Origin: CAYWRO01 sp964460345
GTDB lineage: Bacteria > Planctomycetota > Phycisphaerae > Phycisphaerales > UBA1924
NCBI GenBank assembly: GCA_964460345.1
Contig: CAYWRO010000099.1
Location: forward strand, 1-11,859
Reading direction: 5' to 3'
DNA: 11,859 nt
Below, one piece after another: positions 5,201 through 11,859 of the stretch (its first letter is position 1; every line of letters starts with the position of its first letter). The translations under genes and the position numbers were made by a program. The notes below the pieces were generated by a model. The model searched no databases. It saw only the letters and a program-made list of their open reading frames with translations, and was not told the DNA's origin.

Positions 5201-8031
5201 GCGGGATTTCGTCCAGCATTGGCCTGATCAGCGGAATTGATACGGCCGGGCTGATTCAGCAGCTTCTGTCGCTGGAATCGCGGCCGCGGATGCTTGCGCA
5301 ACAGCGCATGGTGCAGCTGCAGACGCAGCAGACGGCCTATCTGGATCTCAACACGCGGCTCGACGCCCTGAAGCAGGCCGCGGCGGCGTTCAATACGTCC
5401 AAGATCTTCGAATCGGCCAGTGCGACCAGCAGCGATGAGGACGTGCTGACCGGGACGGCGAGCGCCGGCGCTGCCCTCGGCTCGTTCTCGTTCATCGTCG
5501 ATCGCCTGGTTTCGACGCAGCAGGTCATGTCGCGCGGTTTCGCCGATCGGGATGCCACGGCCGTCGGTGCCACGGCGTTCACGTTTGAGCCGGTGGAAGG
5601 CCGTGTCGATCGCGACACACCGCTCTCCGCCCTTAACGGCGGCAACGGGATCACGCGTGGCAAGATCGTCATTCAGGATTCGACGGGTGTGAGCGCAACG
5701 ATCGATCTGTCGCGGGTCGCGACCGTGGGAGAGGTGCTCGACGCCATCAACTCCAGCGACAGCATTGCGGTGACGGCCTCCGCTGACGGCAACGGGCTTG
5801 TTCTCCGCGACGATGCCGGCGGAGCGCTCACCATTCGGAATGAGACGGCGCGGGATGTACTCAGGGGCCTCGGTTTCACCAGCGGCGCAAGCGGGTCGAC
5901 GCTGACCGGTGCGCCCGTGCACAGCATCGGCAACGCGACGTCGCTGACCTCGCTCAACGATGGGAACGGCGTTCGGATCACGCATCAGATCGGCTCCGGT
6001 GCGCAGGACTTCCTCATCACCGACCGCACCGGCGCACAGCATGTCATCTTCCTTGGAGACGTGTTCGCCGACGGCGAGTTCCAGTCTGCCAGGGTCGGGA
6101 CGATTGCCGGACTGAAGGCTCGCATCGAGGAGCGCACCGGCGGGGCTGTTTCCCTGCAGGTCCGCGGCGACGGCAGCGGTCTGGAACTCGTGGACAATAC
6201 CGGCGGCGCCGGCGATCTGGTCGTGACCGATGTTTCCGGCGCGGCGGTCGACCTCGGGTTCGTGGATGCCGACGCGGGGACCACGACGGTTACGGCGGCC
6301 AGCATCACAGGACGCCGCGTCCAGGCCGGCCTGAACTCCACTCTGACGCGAAACCTGTTCGGCGGAGCGGGCTTGAGCGACGGTTCCATCAGCATTCAGA
6401 CGGCGGACGGTGCGGTCCATGCGTTGTCGCTGAGCACCGACGGATCCGTGTCCGACCTCGTCCGTGAACTGGAAACCGGCACCGGCGGCGCGATCCGCGT
6501 TTCCCTGGACGAGAACGGGACGGGTCTGGTCGTGACCGATACCACCGGCGGGGCGGGTGCGACAGTGATCAGCGGGGCCGCCGCGACAGCGCTCGGCCTT
6601 GAGGGGACGTTCGGCGCCGGCGAACCGATCGGCACGGGTCGGCTGCATCACGCGTTCATCGCCAAGTCCACTTCGCTCGCATCGCTCCGTGCCGGCAAGG
6701 GAATCGGTGTTGGTACATTCTCCATTACCGATTCGACCGGTGCTGCTCACAACGTCAGCATCACCTCAAGTGACCGGACGATCGGCGACGTCATTCGCAA
6801 GATCAACAACCTGGGGTTCGGGGTCAAAGCATCGATCAACGAGACCGGCGACGGCATCTTGCTGCAGGACACCACGGGCGCGGGCAACCTGGCGATCACC
6901 GTCACCGATGTGGAAGGCGCTGTCGCGAAGAACCTGCGACTGGCTGGAGCCTCCAAGGGCGTCGAGAGCACGGATAATCGGATCGACGGCTCCTTCGAGG
7001 TAACGCTGGAGTTCGACGGTACGGACTCTCTCGACGACATCGTCTCCAAGATCAACAACGCGGAGGCAGGCGTCCGTGCAACTGTCGTTAACGATGGCTC
7101 GGGCGTGGCGCCGCACAGGCTTGTGCTTACCAGCCGTGACACGGGCGCCCGCGGCCGGTTCACCCTCGACACTCACGGCTTCGATCTTGGTTTGACGAGT
7201 CTCAGCGACGGCATGGACTCGCGCGTCTTCTTCGGCGGTACCGACCCCGCCGCAGCGCTGCTCCTGACGAGCGGGACCAACACCGTCGACGGCGTCGTCT
7301 CCGGCGTTCGCATCGACCTGAACGCGCGTTCGGATGATCCCGTCACGCTGACGACGACGCGGGATAATGAGAGCATCGAGTCCGCTGTCAACAACTTCAT
7401 CACGACCTTCAACTCTCTCGTGACGCGCATCGACGCGGTGACGGATTACGACGCCGAGACGGAGCGCAAGGCGGCCTTGTTCGGAGACTCGACGGTCAGC
7501 ACTCTCCGCAATGCGCTGCACCAGACCATCCAGGGCCGGCCGTTGAATGTGGGGGGGCCGTTCCAGAGCCTCGCGCAAGTGGGCGTTACCGTCGGAACCG
7601 GTGGACAGCTCGAGCTGGACGCGGACAAGCTTCGCGCTGCCATCGACCAAGACCCCGAGGCGGTGAAGAACCTCTTTGCCGCCAAGGTGCAGGTGCCGCG
7701 GGAGCCCATCCAGGTCTTCCCCGATCGGCCGGATCTGGACATCACAGTTCGCAACACCGGCCCGGATGAGTATTCGTCACTCGGCGTGGTGGAGCGCATT
7801 GCCCGCCTCGTCGAGCGCTACACGGATCCCGTTTCCGGGATCATGACCAGCCGCAAGTCGACGCTGGAGACGCAGATCCGCCAGCAGCAGGACCGCATCA
7901 AGGCCTTCGACATTAAACTTGAATCCAGGCGTCAGGTCCTGCAGAACCAGTTTGCCTCCATGGAGCGCGCCCTCTCGCAGATTCAGTCGCAGCAGAGCTC
8001 GCTTGCTTCGCTGGCCTCTCTTGTCGGTTAG
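5197..8031 (+). CDS. fliD: Flagellar filament cap protein FliD (hook-associated protein 2), enlarged
   Basis: FliD forms the cap at the tip of the flagellar filament and helps flagellin subunits fold into place; it leaves the cell through the flagellar type III export channel, and no Sec signal is present. The N-terminal domain (about residues 1-120) has the family opening SGISSSIGLISGIDTAGLI and a coiled-coil heptad region. The C-terminal domain (about 680-944) includes NNFITTFNSLVTRIDAVTDYD and ends in a coiled coil (IRQQQDRIKAFDIKLESRR to the end). Between them lie about five flagellin-IN-like repeats, roughly at residues 145-228, 248-356, 382-468, 493-585 and 598-665, each with the pattern 'LxxLxxGxGI...I.D.TG...I...TVxDVIxxIN...V.A..N..GxGLxLxDxTGG'. 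The length, 944 residues, is about twice that of enterobacterial FliD (around 470). It is followed after 66 bp by fliS. Confidence 0.92.
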   Translation: MSGISSSIGLISGIDTAGLIQQLLSLESRPRMLAQQRMVQLQTQQTAYLDLNTRLDALKQAAAAFNTSKIFESASATSSDEDVLTGTASAGAALGSFSFIVDRLVSTQQVMSRGFADRDATAVGATAFTFEPVEGRVDRDTPLSALNGGNGITRGKIVIQDSTGVSATIDLSRVATVGEVLDAINSSDSIAVTASADGNGLVLRDDAGGALTIRNETARDVLRGLGFTSGASGSTLTGAPVHSIGNATSLTSLNDGNGVRITHQIGSGAQDFLITDRTGAQHVIFLGDVFADGEFQSARVGTIAGLKARIEERTGGAVSLQVRGDGSGLELVDNTGGAGDLVVTDVSGAAVDLGFVDADAGTTTVTAASITGRRVQAGLNSTLTRNLFGGAGLSDGSISIQTADGAVHALSLSTDGSVSDLVRELETGTGGAIRVSLDENGTGLVVTDTTGGAGATVISGAAATALGLEGTFGAGEPIGTGRLHHAFIAKSTSLASLRAGKGIGVGTFSITDSTGAAHNVSITSSDRTIGDVIRKINNLGFGVKASINETGDGILLQDTTGAGNLAITVTDVEGAVAKNLRLAGASKGVESTDNRIDGSFEVTLEFDGTDSLDDIVSKINNAEAGVRATVVNDGSGVAPHRLVLTSRDTGARGRFTLDTHGFDLGLTSLSDGMDSRVFFGGTDPAAALLLTSGTNTVDGVVSGVRIDLNARSDDPVTLTTTRDNESIESAVNNFITTFNSLVTRIDAVTDYDAETERKAALFGDSTVSTLRNALHQTIQGRPLNVGGPFQSLAQVGVTVGTGGQLELDADKLRAAIDQDPEAVKNLFAAKVQVPREPIQVFPDRPDLDITVRNTGPDEYSSLGVVERIARLVERYTDPVSGIMTSRKSTLETQIRQQQDRIKAFDIKLESRRQVLQNQFASMERALSQIQSQQSSLASLASLVG

Positions 8032-8039
8032 GCCTCGCA

Positions 8040-8057
8040 GTCGCCGTCGTCGGCGAC
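8040..8057 (+). other. Small hairpin between fliD and fliS
   Basis: GTCGCCG at 8040-8046 pairs perfectly with CGGCGAC at 8051-8057 across a 4-nt loop, 8 bp after the fliD stop. No T tract follows, so it is not a standard terminator; it could attenuate or stabilise the fliD-fliS transcript. Confidence 0.4.
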
Positions 8058-8097
8058 CTTCAGAAAGGCCCGCCAAAGGTCGATACATTCGGCAGAT

Positions 8098-8586
8098 ATG
8101 AGCACGACCACCATGACGTCACGCACCTTGAAGCCGCAGGCCAACGCCTATCTCAAGACGCGAGTCCTCACCGCAAGCCCTGCCGAACTCCGACAACTGC
8201 TGCTCGACGGCGCTGTTCGCTTCGCCAGACAGGCCCGAGAAGGGCTCGAGACGAAGGATTGGGAGAAGAGCTACGAGGGGTTCAGCTCCTGCCGCAACAT
8301 CGTGATGGAGTTGATCAACTCCATGAAGCCGGATGTCGATCCGGACCTGTGCGGCCGGCTTTCATCGCTCTACACGTTCATTTACTCGGAGCTGGTGTAC
8401 GCCAGCCACGAGCGGGACATCGCGCGCCTCGATAAGACGATCGAACTGCTCGAGTACGAGCGTGAGACCTGGTCGCTGCTGCTGCAGCAGATGGCCGCCG
8501 AGCGAACCGGCGCCGGTGCGAGCGCCGCCGAAGGCAATCCGCCCGCCGCTCCGGGCACGCCCGGTTCCATCAGCATCGAGGGCTGA
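8098..8586 (+). CDS. fliS: Flagellin export chaperone FliS
   Basis: FliS binds the C-terminus of flagellin in the cytosol, stops early polymerisation and hands it to the export gate. The 162-residue product shows the family pattern: ANAYLKTRVLTASPAELRQLLLDGA (residues 15-39), then helices with SCRNIVMELINSM, LSSLYTFIYSELVYAS and ETWSLLLQQM, matching the four-helix bundle. After about residue 132 there is an extra Ala/Gly/Pro-rich tail of 30 residues not needed for the fold; usual FliS proteins are about 125-140 residues. No strong Shine-Dalgarno precedes the ATG at 8098 (AAAGG lies about 20 nt upstream), and ATG 8113 is an alternative start. Its position right after fliD is the classic arrangement. 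It converges on the delta-prime gene with a 38-bp gap. Confidence 0.92.
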   Translation: MSTTTMTSRTLKPQANAYLKTRVLTASPAELRQLLLDGAVRFARQAREGLETKDWEKSYEGFSSCRNIVMELINSMKPDVDPDLCGRLSSLYTFIYSELVYASHERDIARLDKTIELLEYERETWSLLLQQMAAERTGAGASAAEGNPPAAPGTPGSISIEG

Positions 8587-8624
8587 GCGAGCCGAGCAGG
8601 TAGCAAAGCCGTTCCGAAGCCGCA

Positions 8625-9773
8625 TCAGCCGGACGCCATCTGCGCCGCCAGATTCTCCATCACCAGCTTCACGTTCGTGTTCGATTGAATCTGCGCTTCA
8701 GCGTCCGTAATCGCGTCGATGATCCGCGCTGTCGCCTCAAGTCGACCGGCGTCACCGGAGCCGCCATGCAGGCGCGTTCGTGCATGCTCGGCGACGAACG
8801 CGAGCATCCGTCGCGACCAGGCCTTGTTCGCCGCATCCTTGCTGGCCCGCTTGTCGCCGGCGACCGCCGCGGCGGCTCGCTGGTCGATCAGGTCGCTCAT
8901 CACGCCGCCGAGTTCAATCGGGAACGCCCCGCGGCCCTGGCCCGCTGTTATCGCCGCTTCCAACATGGGTGCGAGCGTTTCGTGCCACTCGTAGAGGTTG
9001 TGCTCGATTGCGAGCTTCGCTTCGCCGGGGGAGCCGGCGGCAAAGGTCAGCAGCCATTCGCGCTGCTTGCCCGTCACATGCGACGCATTGCGGTCGAGCC
9101 ACTCGGCCATGGCCTCGTCGGGCAGCGGGGGGAATCCGATTCGCTGGCTGCGGCTGCGGATGGTGGGCAGCAGCCGGTCCTCCTGGCTGGTCACGAGGAT
9201 GATCACGGTTCCGGCCCCGGGCTCTTCCATGACCTTGAGCAGGGAGTTCTGTGTCCGGTCCTGCGTCAGTTCGGCCTCGTCGAGGATGAAGACCTGGCCC
9301 GCCATGGAGTTCGTGTTGACGGAGCGGGTCCGCTGGGCGGGTTCGACGAGGAACTCATCGACGACTTCCTTGGGAATGACCGTCTGCTTGCTCCCCCGGA
9401 CCGACTGCTCGCGTGAGACCGCCGCGAGTTCCTTCCGCACGATGTGCAGGTCCGGATGGCTTCCGGCGCGGATCAGCCGCTGCGTTTCGCTCTCGGGATC
9501 GGGTCGGAGTTCCCCGCCGAGATCGGGCGTGGTCGTCGGGTCGAGCAGGATGGAGGCAAAGGCGACGGCCGTGGTGAACTTCCCGACGCCGCGGGGGCCG
9601 TGGAAGATCCAGGCGTGGTGGAGGCGGCCCGAGCCGAGGGCGGCGCGGAGAGAAGCGATGGCGCGCTCCTGGCCGAGAATCTGATCGAGGGAGAGGAACT
9701 GGTAGGGGGCCGCGCTCTCTTCGGGCGCGGCATCGACGGTCGCCGCGGCGGCTTTGCGTGTCCGTTTGGCCAT
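8625..9773 (-). CDS. holB: DNA polymerase III subunit delta-prime (clamp loader)
   Basis: The 382-residue product belongs to the clamp-loader AAA+ family and most likely is delta-prime, which with delta and tau/gamma loads the sliding clamp. Visible elements are the opening FLSLDQILGQERAIASLRAAL, Walker A GPRGVGKFT at 59-67, HPDLHIV at 106-112, the Walker B-like VFILDEAE at 161-168, NSLLKVMEEP at 176-185 and the sensor region TIRSRSQRI at 204-212. The usual SRC motif reads SRS, and I see no cysteine in the protein, so the zinc module of E. coli delta-prime is absent. A lysine-rich leader of about 20 residues precedes the domain. The shorter length than DnaX and lack of a tau-like extension argue against DnaX. 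Start: ATG 9773; an in-frame TTG at 9803 lies inside a hairpin and is less likely. No clear Shine-Dalgarno. The C-terminal part is poorly conserved. Confidence 0.85.
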   Translation of the reverse strand: MAKRTRKAAAATVDAAPEESAAPYQFLSLDQILGQERAIASLRAALGSGRLHHAWIFHGPRGVGKFTTAVAFASILLDPTTTPDLGGELRPDPESETQRLIRAGSHPDLHIVRKELAAVSREQSVRGSKQTVIPKEVVDEFLVEPAQRTRSVNTNSMAGQVFILDEAELTQDRTQNSLLKVMEEPGAGTVIILVTSQEDRLLPTIRSRSQRIGFPPLPDEAMAEWLDRNASHVTGKQREWLLTFAAGSPGEAKLAIEHNLYEWHETLAPMLEAAITAGQGRGAFPIELGGVMSDLIDQRAAAAVAGDKRASKDAANKAWSRRMLAFVAEHARTRLHGGSGDAGRLEATARIIDAITDAEAQIQSNTNVKLVMENLAAQMASG

Positions 9774-9789
9774 GCCGGAGGGTAGCGTG

Positions 9790-9811
9790 GCACCGCCTTT
9801 CAAGGCGGTGC
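9790..9811. repeat. Hairpin A (module hairpin 1)
   Basis: A 10-bp perfect stem (GCACCGCCTT with AAGGCGGTGC) around a TC centre, flanked by GTG and GAGG. It ends 16 bp before the delta-prime ATG, within its leader. Confidence 0.8.
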
Positions 9812-9838
9812 GAGGTCATCGATTCTCTCGGTGGGTGC

Positions 9839-9873
9839 CACTGCTCGCCGCGGTACTCCGCGGCGCAGCAGTG
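9839..9873. repeat. Hairpin B (module hairpin 2)
   Basis: CACTGCT pairs with AGCAGTG, and inside it CGCCGCGG pairs with CCGCGGCG around a TACT loop; one unpaired C lies on the right arm. Preceded by GGGTGC. Confidence 0.8.
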
Positions 9874-9915
9874 CAGGCGCACAGAAAAGGTTCATTGTGC
9901 GGCAGCCGACGTTCG

Positions 9916-9944
9916 CACGGCTGCGCTGAGTACAGCGAGCCGTG
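9916..9944. repeat. Hairpin C (inverted copy of hairpin 2)
   Basis: CACGGCT pairs with AGCCGTG and CGCTG with CAGCG around AGTA, which is TACT on the minus strand; one unpaired G lies on the left arm. It matches hairpin B in reverse orientation, with a shorter inner stem. Confidence 0.8.
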
Positions 9945-9977
9945 GCACCCCTCGCGGGATCGCGCAAAAGGCGCTTC

Positions 9978-9999
9978 GCATCGCCTGGAAAGGCGATGC
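9978..9999. repeat. Hairpin D (inverted copy of hairpin 1)
   Basis: GCATCGCCT pairs with AGGCGATGC around a GGAA loop. It lies 4 bp past the sthA stop codon and matches hairpin A in reverse orientation with a paired base change in the stem. No T tract directly follows on the minus strand, so it is not a clear terminator. Confidence 0.8.
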
Positions 10000-10003
10000 C
10001 ACG

Positions 10004-11419
10004 TCAGACGCTCCGGATCTTGTTGATCCCGTTCAGTGCCGCCACCTTGTAGCACTCGGCCAGCGTCGGGTAGTTGAACACCGTGTTAATGAAGTACTCC
10101 ACCGTCCCGTTGAAGGCCATCACCGCCTGGCCGATGTGGACCAGTTCCGTCGCCTGGGTGCCGATGCAGTGGACGCCGAGGATGGTGTGGCTCTCCTGGT
10201 GGATGAGCAGCTTGAGCATGCCGATGTCGTCGCCCAGCAGCTGGCCGCGGGCGATCTCCTTGTACTGTGCGATCCCCGCTTCGTACGGCACGCCTTCGGC
10301 GGTGAGGCGTTCCTCGTTCCAGCCGACCATGGAAATCTCCGGAATCGCGTAGATCCCGTAGGGGAAGAGGTCCGGCACGGACCGCGTCGGCTGTCCGAAC
10401 ATGTGGCACGCCGCGAGCCGCCCCTGTTCCATGCTCGTGGAGGCCAGCGCGGGGAAGCCGATCACGTCCCCCGCGGCGTAGATGTGCGGCGCGCTGGTCT
10501 GGTAGTTGTCGTTGACGGTGATGCGGCCGCGCTTGTCGGCTTCCAGTCCGGCCGCGGCGAGGTTGAGCGCTTCGGTGGAGCCCTGGCGGCCGATGCAGTA
10601 GAGCAGGCAGTCGGCGCGGAGCGTCTTGCCGCTTTCGAGCGTGGCCTCGGCCATCTGGTCGCTCTCGCTGCGCGCCGTCGCGGGGGGCTCGATGATCTCG
10701 ATCTTGACGACCTTCTCCCCCAGCCGCAGCGTCATCCCCATCTGGCGGAAGTGGTACTGCAGCGCCTCGGAGATCTCCGCATCGCAGAACTCCAGCAGCC
10801 GGTGCCGCCCCTCCACCAGCGTGACGCGCACGCCCAGGCGCGCCAGCATCGACGCGTACTCGGTCCCGATGACGCCGCCGCCGACCACAATCATGGATCG
10901 CGGCAGGTACGGAAGCCGGAAGACCTCGTCGGAGGTGATCACGGTGTCGGCGTCGAAGGGGATGTCATCGGGGCGGGCGGGCACGGTGCCGACCGCGATG
11001 AGGATGTTTTTCGCGCGGATGTCTTCGGTCGAGTGTTCGCCGGTGACGCGGATCGTGTGGGCGTCGACGAACGCGCCGGGGCCGCGAGCAAGGTCGATGC
11101 CGTTGGAGGCGAAGTGCCGCCGCACGACGTCGATCTCCTCGCCGATGATGCGCTCGCACGAATGCACGAGGGAGGAAAGCTGCGTCTTGCGATCCAGCCG
11201 CTGGTAGACCTCCGAGCCGATGATGCGCCGGTACCCGGTCATCTCGAAAACCGCCTCGCGCAGCGCCTTGCTCGGGATGGTCCCCGTGTTGATGGCCACG
11301 CCCCCGACCGACTCCATCTTCTCGACGACGCAGACGCTCTTGCCGAGCTTGGCGGCCTGGATCGCGGCCTTCTGCCCGGCCGGGCCGCTCCCGATGATGC
11401 ACAGGTCGAACTCTCGCAT
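10004..11419 (-). CDS. sthA: Soluble pyridine nucleotide transhydrogenase
   Basis: The 471-residue cytosolic flavoprotein should move hydride between NADPH and NAD+, balancing the two pools. Motifs: FAD-binding GSGPAG at 10-15, a second dinucleotide-binding GGGVIG at 180-185 followed by TEYASMLARLG, the second FAD contact YAAGDVIGFPALAS, and a C-terminal interface with HIGQAVM and FNYPTLAE (448-455) matching SthA. It belongs to the disulfide oxidoreductase family, but the redox CxxxxC site reads VAINTGTIPSKAL: Ala42 and Thr47 replace both cysteines, so lipoamide or glutathione reductase activity is excluded. E. coli SthA keeps the first Cys. Length agrees with SthA (about 465). The ATG at 11419 was chosen over the open frame to 11497 because AAGGA (11425-11429) lies 5 nt before it and MREFDLCIIGSG is a typical start. 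It runs toward the delta-prime gene in the same direction. Confidence 0.93.
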   Translation of the reverse strand: MREFDLCIIGSGPAGQKAAIQAAKLGKSVCVVEKMESVGGVAINTGTIPSKALREAVFEMTGYRRIIGSEVYQRLDRKTQLSSLVHSCERIIGEEIDVVRRHFASNGIDLARGPGAFVDAHTIRVTGEHSTEDIRAKNILIAVGTVPARPDDIPFDADTVITSDEVFRLPYLPRSMIVVGGGVIGTEYASMLARLGVRVTLVEGRHRLLEFCDAEISEALQYHFRQMGMTLRLGEKVVKIEIIEPPATARSESDQMAEATLESGKTLRADCLLYCIGRQGSTEALNLAAAGLEADKRGRITVNDNYQTSAPHIYAAGDVIGFPALASTSMEQGRLAACHMFGQPTRSVPDLFPYGIYAIPEISMVGWNEERLTAEGVPYEAGIAQYKEIARGQLLGDDIGMLKLLIHQESHTILGVHCIGTQATELVHIGQAVMAFNGTVEYFINTVFNYPTLAECYKVAALNGINKIRSV

Positions 11420-11424
11420 GGGGA

Positions 11425-11429
11425 TCCTT
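11425..11429 (-). promoter_or_regulatory. sthA ribosome binding site
   Basis: AAGGA on the minus strand ends 5 nt before the ATG at 11419 and decides the start against the longer open frame, whose extra 26 residues are Pro/Ser/Ala-rich and unlike the family. Confidence 0.65.
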
Positions 11430-11529
11430 GGAAGTGGTGCGTGCTGACTGCTCGGTGCTGAGGGGGCCAGGTTCTGAGGGGCGGAGTGCCGTTTCACACC
11501 CGCCCGGCCTGCCCGGATCGCGCCGCCAT

Positions 11530-11596
<67 letters not shown>

Positions 11597-11598
11597 CC

Positions 11599-11856
11599 CC
11601 GCCCCGGCCCCCCCGGTCCCTGATTATCGGGTGTTTGGCCGCCGAACACCACCTTGAGGGCGGCCGGCGAGGGCGTGAAACCGCTTGCGCGCGACTTTGA
11701 GGCGCTTGTGCGCTCCTGAAAAGCGCTTTCGCGCTCCTGCAAAGCGCTGTTGCGCTCCTGAGAAGCGCTGTTGCGCTCCTGAGAAGCGCTGTTGCGCTCC
11801 TGAGAAGCGCCTGCGCGCTCCTGAAAAGCGCTGTTGCGCTCCTGCAAAGAGGCCAT
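11599..11856 (-). CDS. Possible seven-residue-repeat protein, partial (C-terminus lost in gap)
   Basis: On the minus strand an ATG at 11856 opens a frame readable for 86 residues up to the N gap. It is built of about eight seven-residue units in perfect register, consensus SQERNSA, with the first residue S, L or F and the fifth varying (N, A, E, T). A non-repeated tail follows (ASGFTPSPAALKVVFGG, then QTPDNQGPGG). The hydrophobic pattern is too thin for a confident coiled coil. Only three bases before the ATG are in the window, so no ribosome site can be judged. The frame continues past the gap as Gly-rich sequence that is probably artefact. The repeat may be a non-coding minisatellite that happens to stay open because its unit is 21 bp. 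No family recognised. Confidence 0.3.
11630..11650. repeat. Imperfect palindrome beside the 21-bp repeat
   Basis: GGTGTTTGGC and GCCGAACACC form an inverted repeat with one G-T mismatch around a single C. It lies just right of the scaffold gap. No T tract follows on either strand, so a terminator is not supported. Confidence 0.4.
11702..11848. repeat. Seven tandem copies of a 21-bp repeat
   Basis: Seven full units start at 11702, 11723, 11744, 11765, 11786, 11807 and 11828, with a degenerate partial unit at about 11683-11701. The core read on the plus strand is GCGCTGTTGCGCTCCTG plus four bases ending AA. Units 3, 4 and 5 are identical; the others differ at one to four positions. Each unit holds a small palindrome (GCGC...GCGC). 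Copies have no unique spacers, so this is a minisatellite and not a CRISPR. Confidence 0.92.
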
Positions 11857-11859
11857 ATT

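Larger units (their letters stand above)
9788..10002. repeat. Inverted duplication of a two-hairpin module (TGCCAC-type palindromes)
   Basis: The 230 bp between the delta-prime start and the sthA stop hold four hairpins, A (9790-9811), B (9839-9873), C (9916-9944) and D (9978-9999). Read on the minus strand, D then C repeat the order and motifs of A then B on the plus strand: GTGGCA, hairpin 1, TGCGA, spacer of about 17-23 bp, GGTGCCAC, hairpin 2 with a TACT loop. The two halves face each other across a central small hairpin (CGCACA 9878-9883 with TGTGCG 9896-9901). Stem differences between the halves are compensatory (C:G against T:A in hairpin 1; T:A against G:C in hairpin 2). This fits a REP/MITE-like palindromic element. 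I see no coding potential and no transposase here. Family name unknown. Confidence 0.75.

Noticed and set aside
4942..6750. 602-residue open frame on the minus strand
   Set aside because: It lies opposite fliD, whose domains and codon pattern are clear. Long antisense frames are common in GC-rich DNA; the translation is Arg/Gly/Ala-rich without motifs.
8062..8084. Sigma-28 promoter before fliS (GTCGATAC box)
   Set aside because: The -35-like AAAG is only about 8 nt from the -10-like box, where about 11 nt is needed after an 8-nt -35 element.
9774..9803. TTG start for delta-prime, 10 codons upstream
   Set aside because: It falls inside hairpin A and lacks a ribosome site; the ATG at 9773 begins a normal leader.
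9758..11461. 567-residue open frame on the plus strand
   Set aside because: It is the antisense of sthA and of the hairpin element; the translation is rich in Asp, His, Val and Leu, typical of an antisense shadow, and sthA is unmistakable.
11683..11848. CRISPR array
   Set aside because: Units are directly adjacent 21-bp copies with no unique spacers and no cas genes nearby.

Overview
The window is GC-rich DNA (about two thirds G+C by eye), densely coded, with a gene set that points to a flagellated Gram-negative bacterium. The secreted trypsin-like protease with a small N-terminal beta-rich segment, the large secreted protein of unknown function with a Sec signal, the enlarged flagellar cap protein and the scattered TGCCAC/GTGGCA palindromes fit a Planctomycetota (Phycisphaerae-like) genome best. 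That assignment is inference from style. The sequence carries no rRNA or other direct taxonomic marker.

Layout. Positions 1-60 are almost pure C, probably a contig-end artefact. At 110-3094 (+) two exported proteins lie in tandem: an HtrA-type serine protease without PDZ domains and a 620-residue secreted protein of unknown function. They are closed by a strong rho-independent terminator (3120-3156). At 3177-4802 (-) a probable two-gene operon encodes a membrane-anchored diguanylate cyclase with intact GGDEF motif and inhibitory site, followed 15 bp later by a six-helix membrane protein. Divergently, at 4964-8586 (+), lies a flagellar cluster: a possible 78-residue small protein whose stop overlaps the fliD start as ATGA, an unusually long fliD (944 residues with about five flagellin-IN-like repeats), and the export chaperone gene fliS. 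At 8625-9773 (-) is a DNA polymerase III delta-prime (clamp loader) gene, and at 10004-11419 (-) a soluble pyridine nucleotide transhydrogenase (sthA). The 230-bp gap between these two holds an unusual inverted duplication of a two-hairpin module whose stems are kept by compensatory base changes. The last part (11420-11859) has a poly-C run, a 10-N scaffold gap and a 21-bp tandem repeat that reads as a seven-residue repeat on the minus strand.

How the genes connect. The diguanylate cyclase divides from the fliD-fliS cluster, so cyclic di-GMP signalling and filament assembly may share a control region (inference). FliS binds flagellin in the cytosol and FliD caps the growing filament outside, so their pairing is classic. 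The other genes are housekeeping (replication, redox balance) or envelope functions with no evident link to the flagellum. I found no phage, IS element, CRISPR array, tRNA or rRNA. The two most interesting items are the hairpin element between delta-prime and sthA and the 21-bp repeat at the right end.
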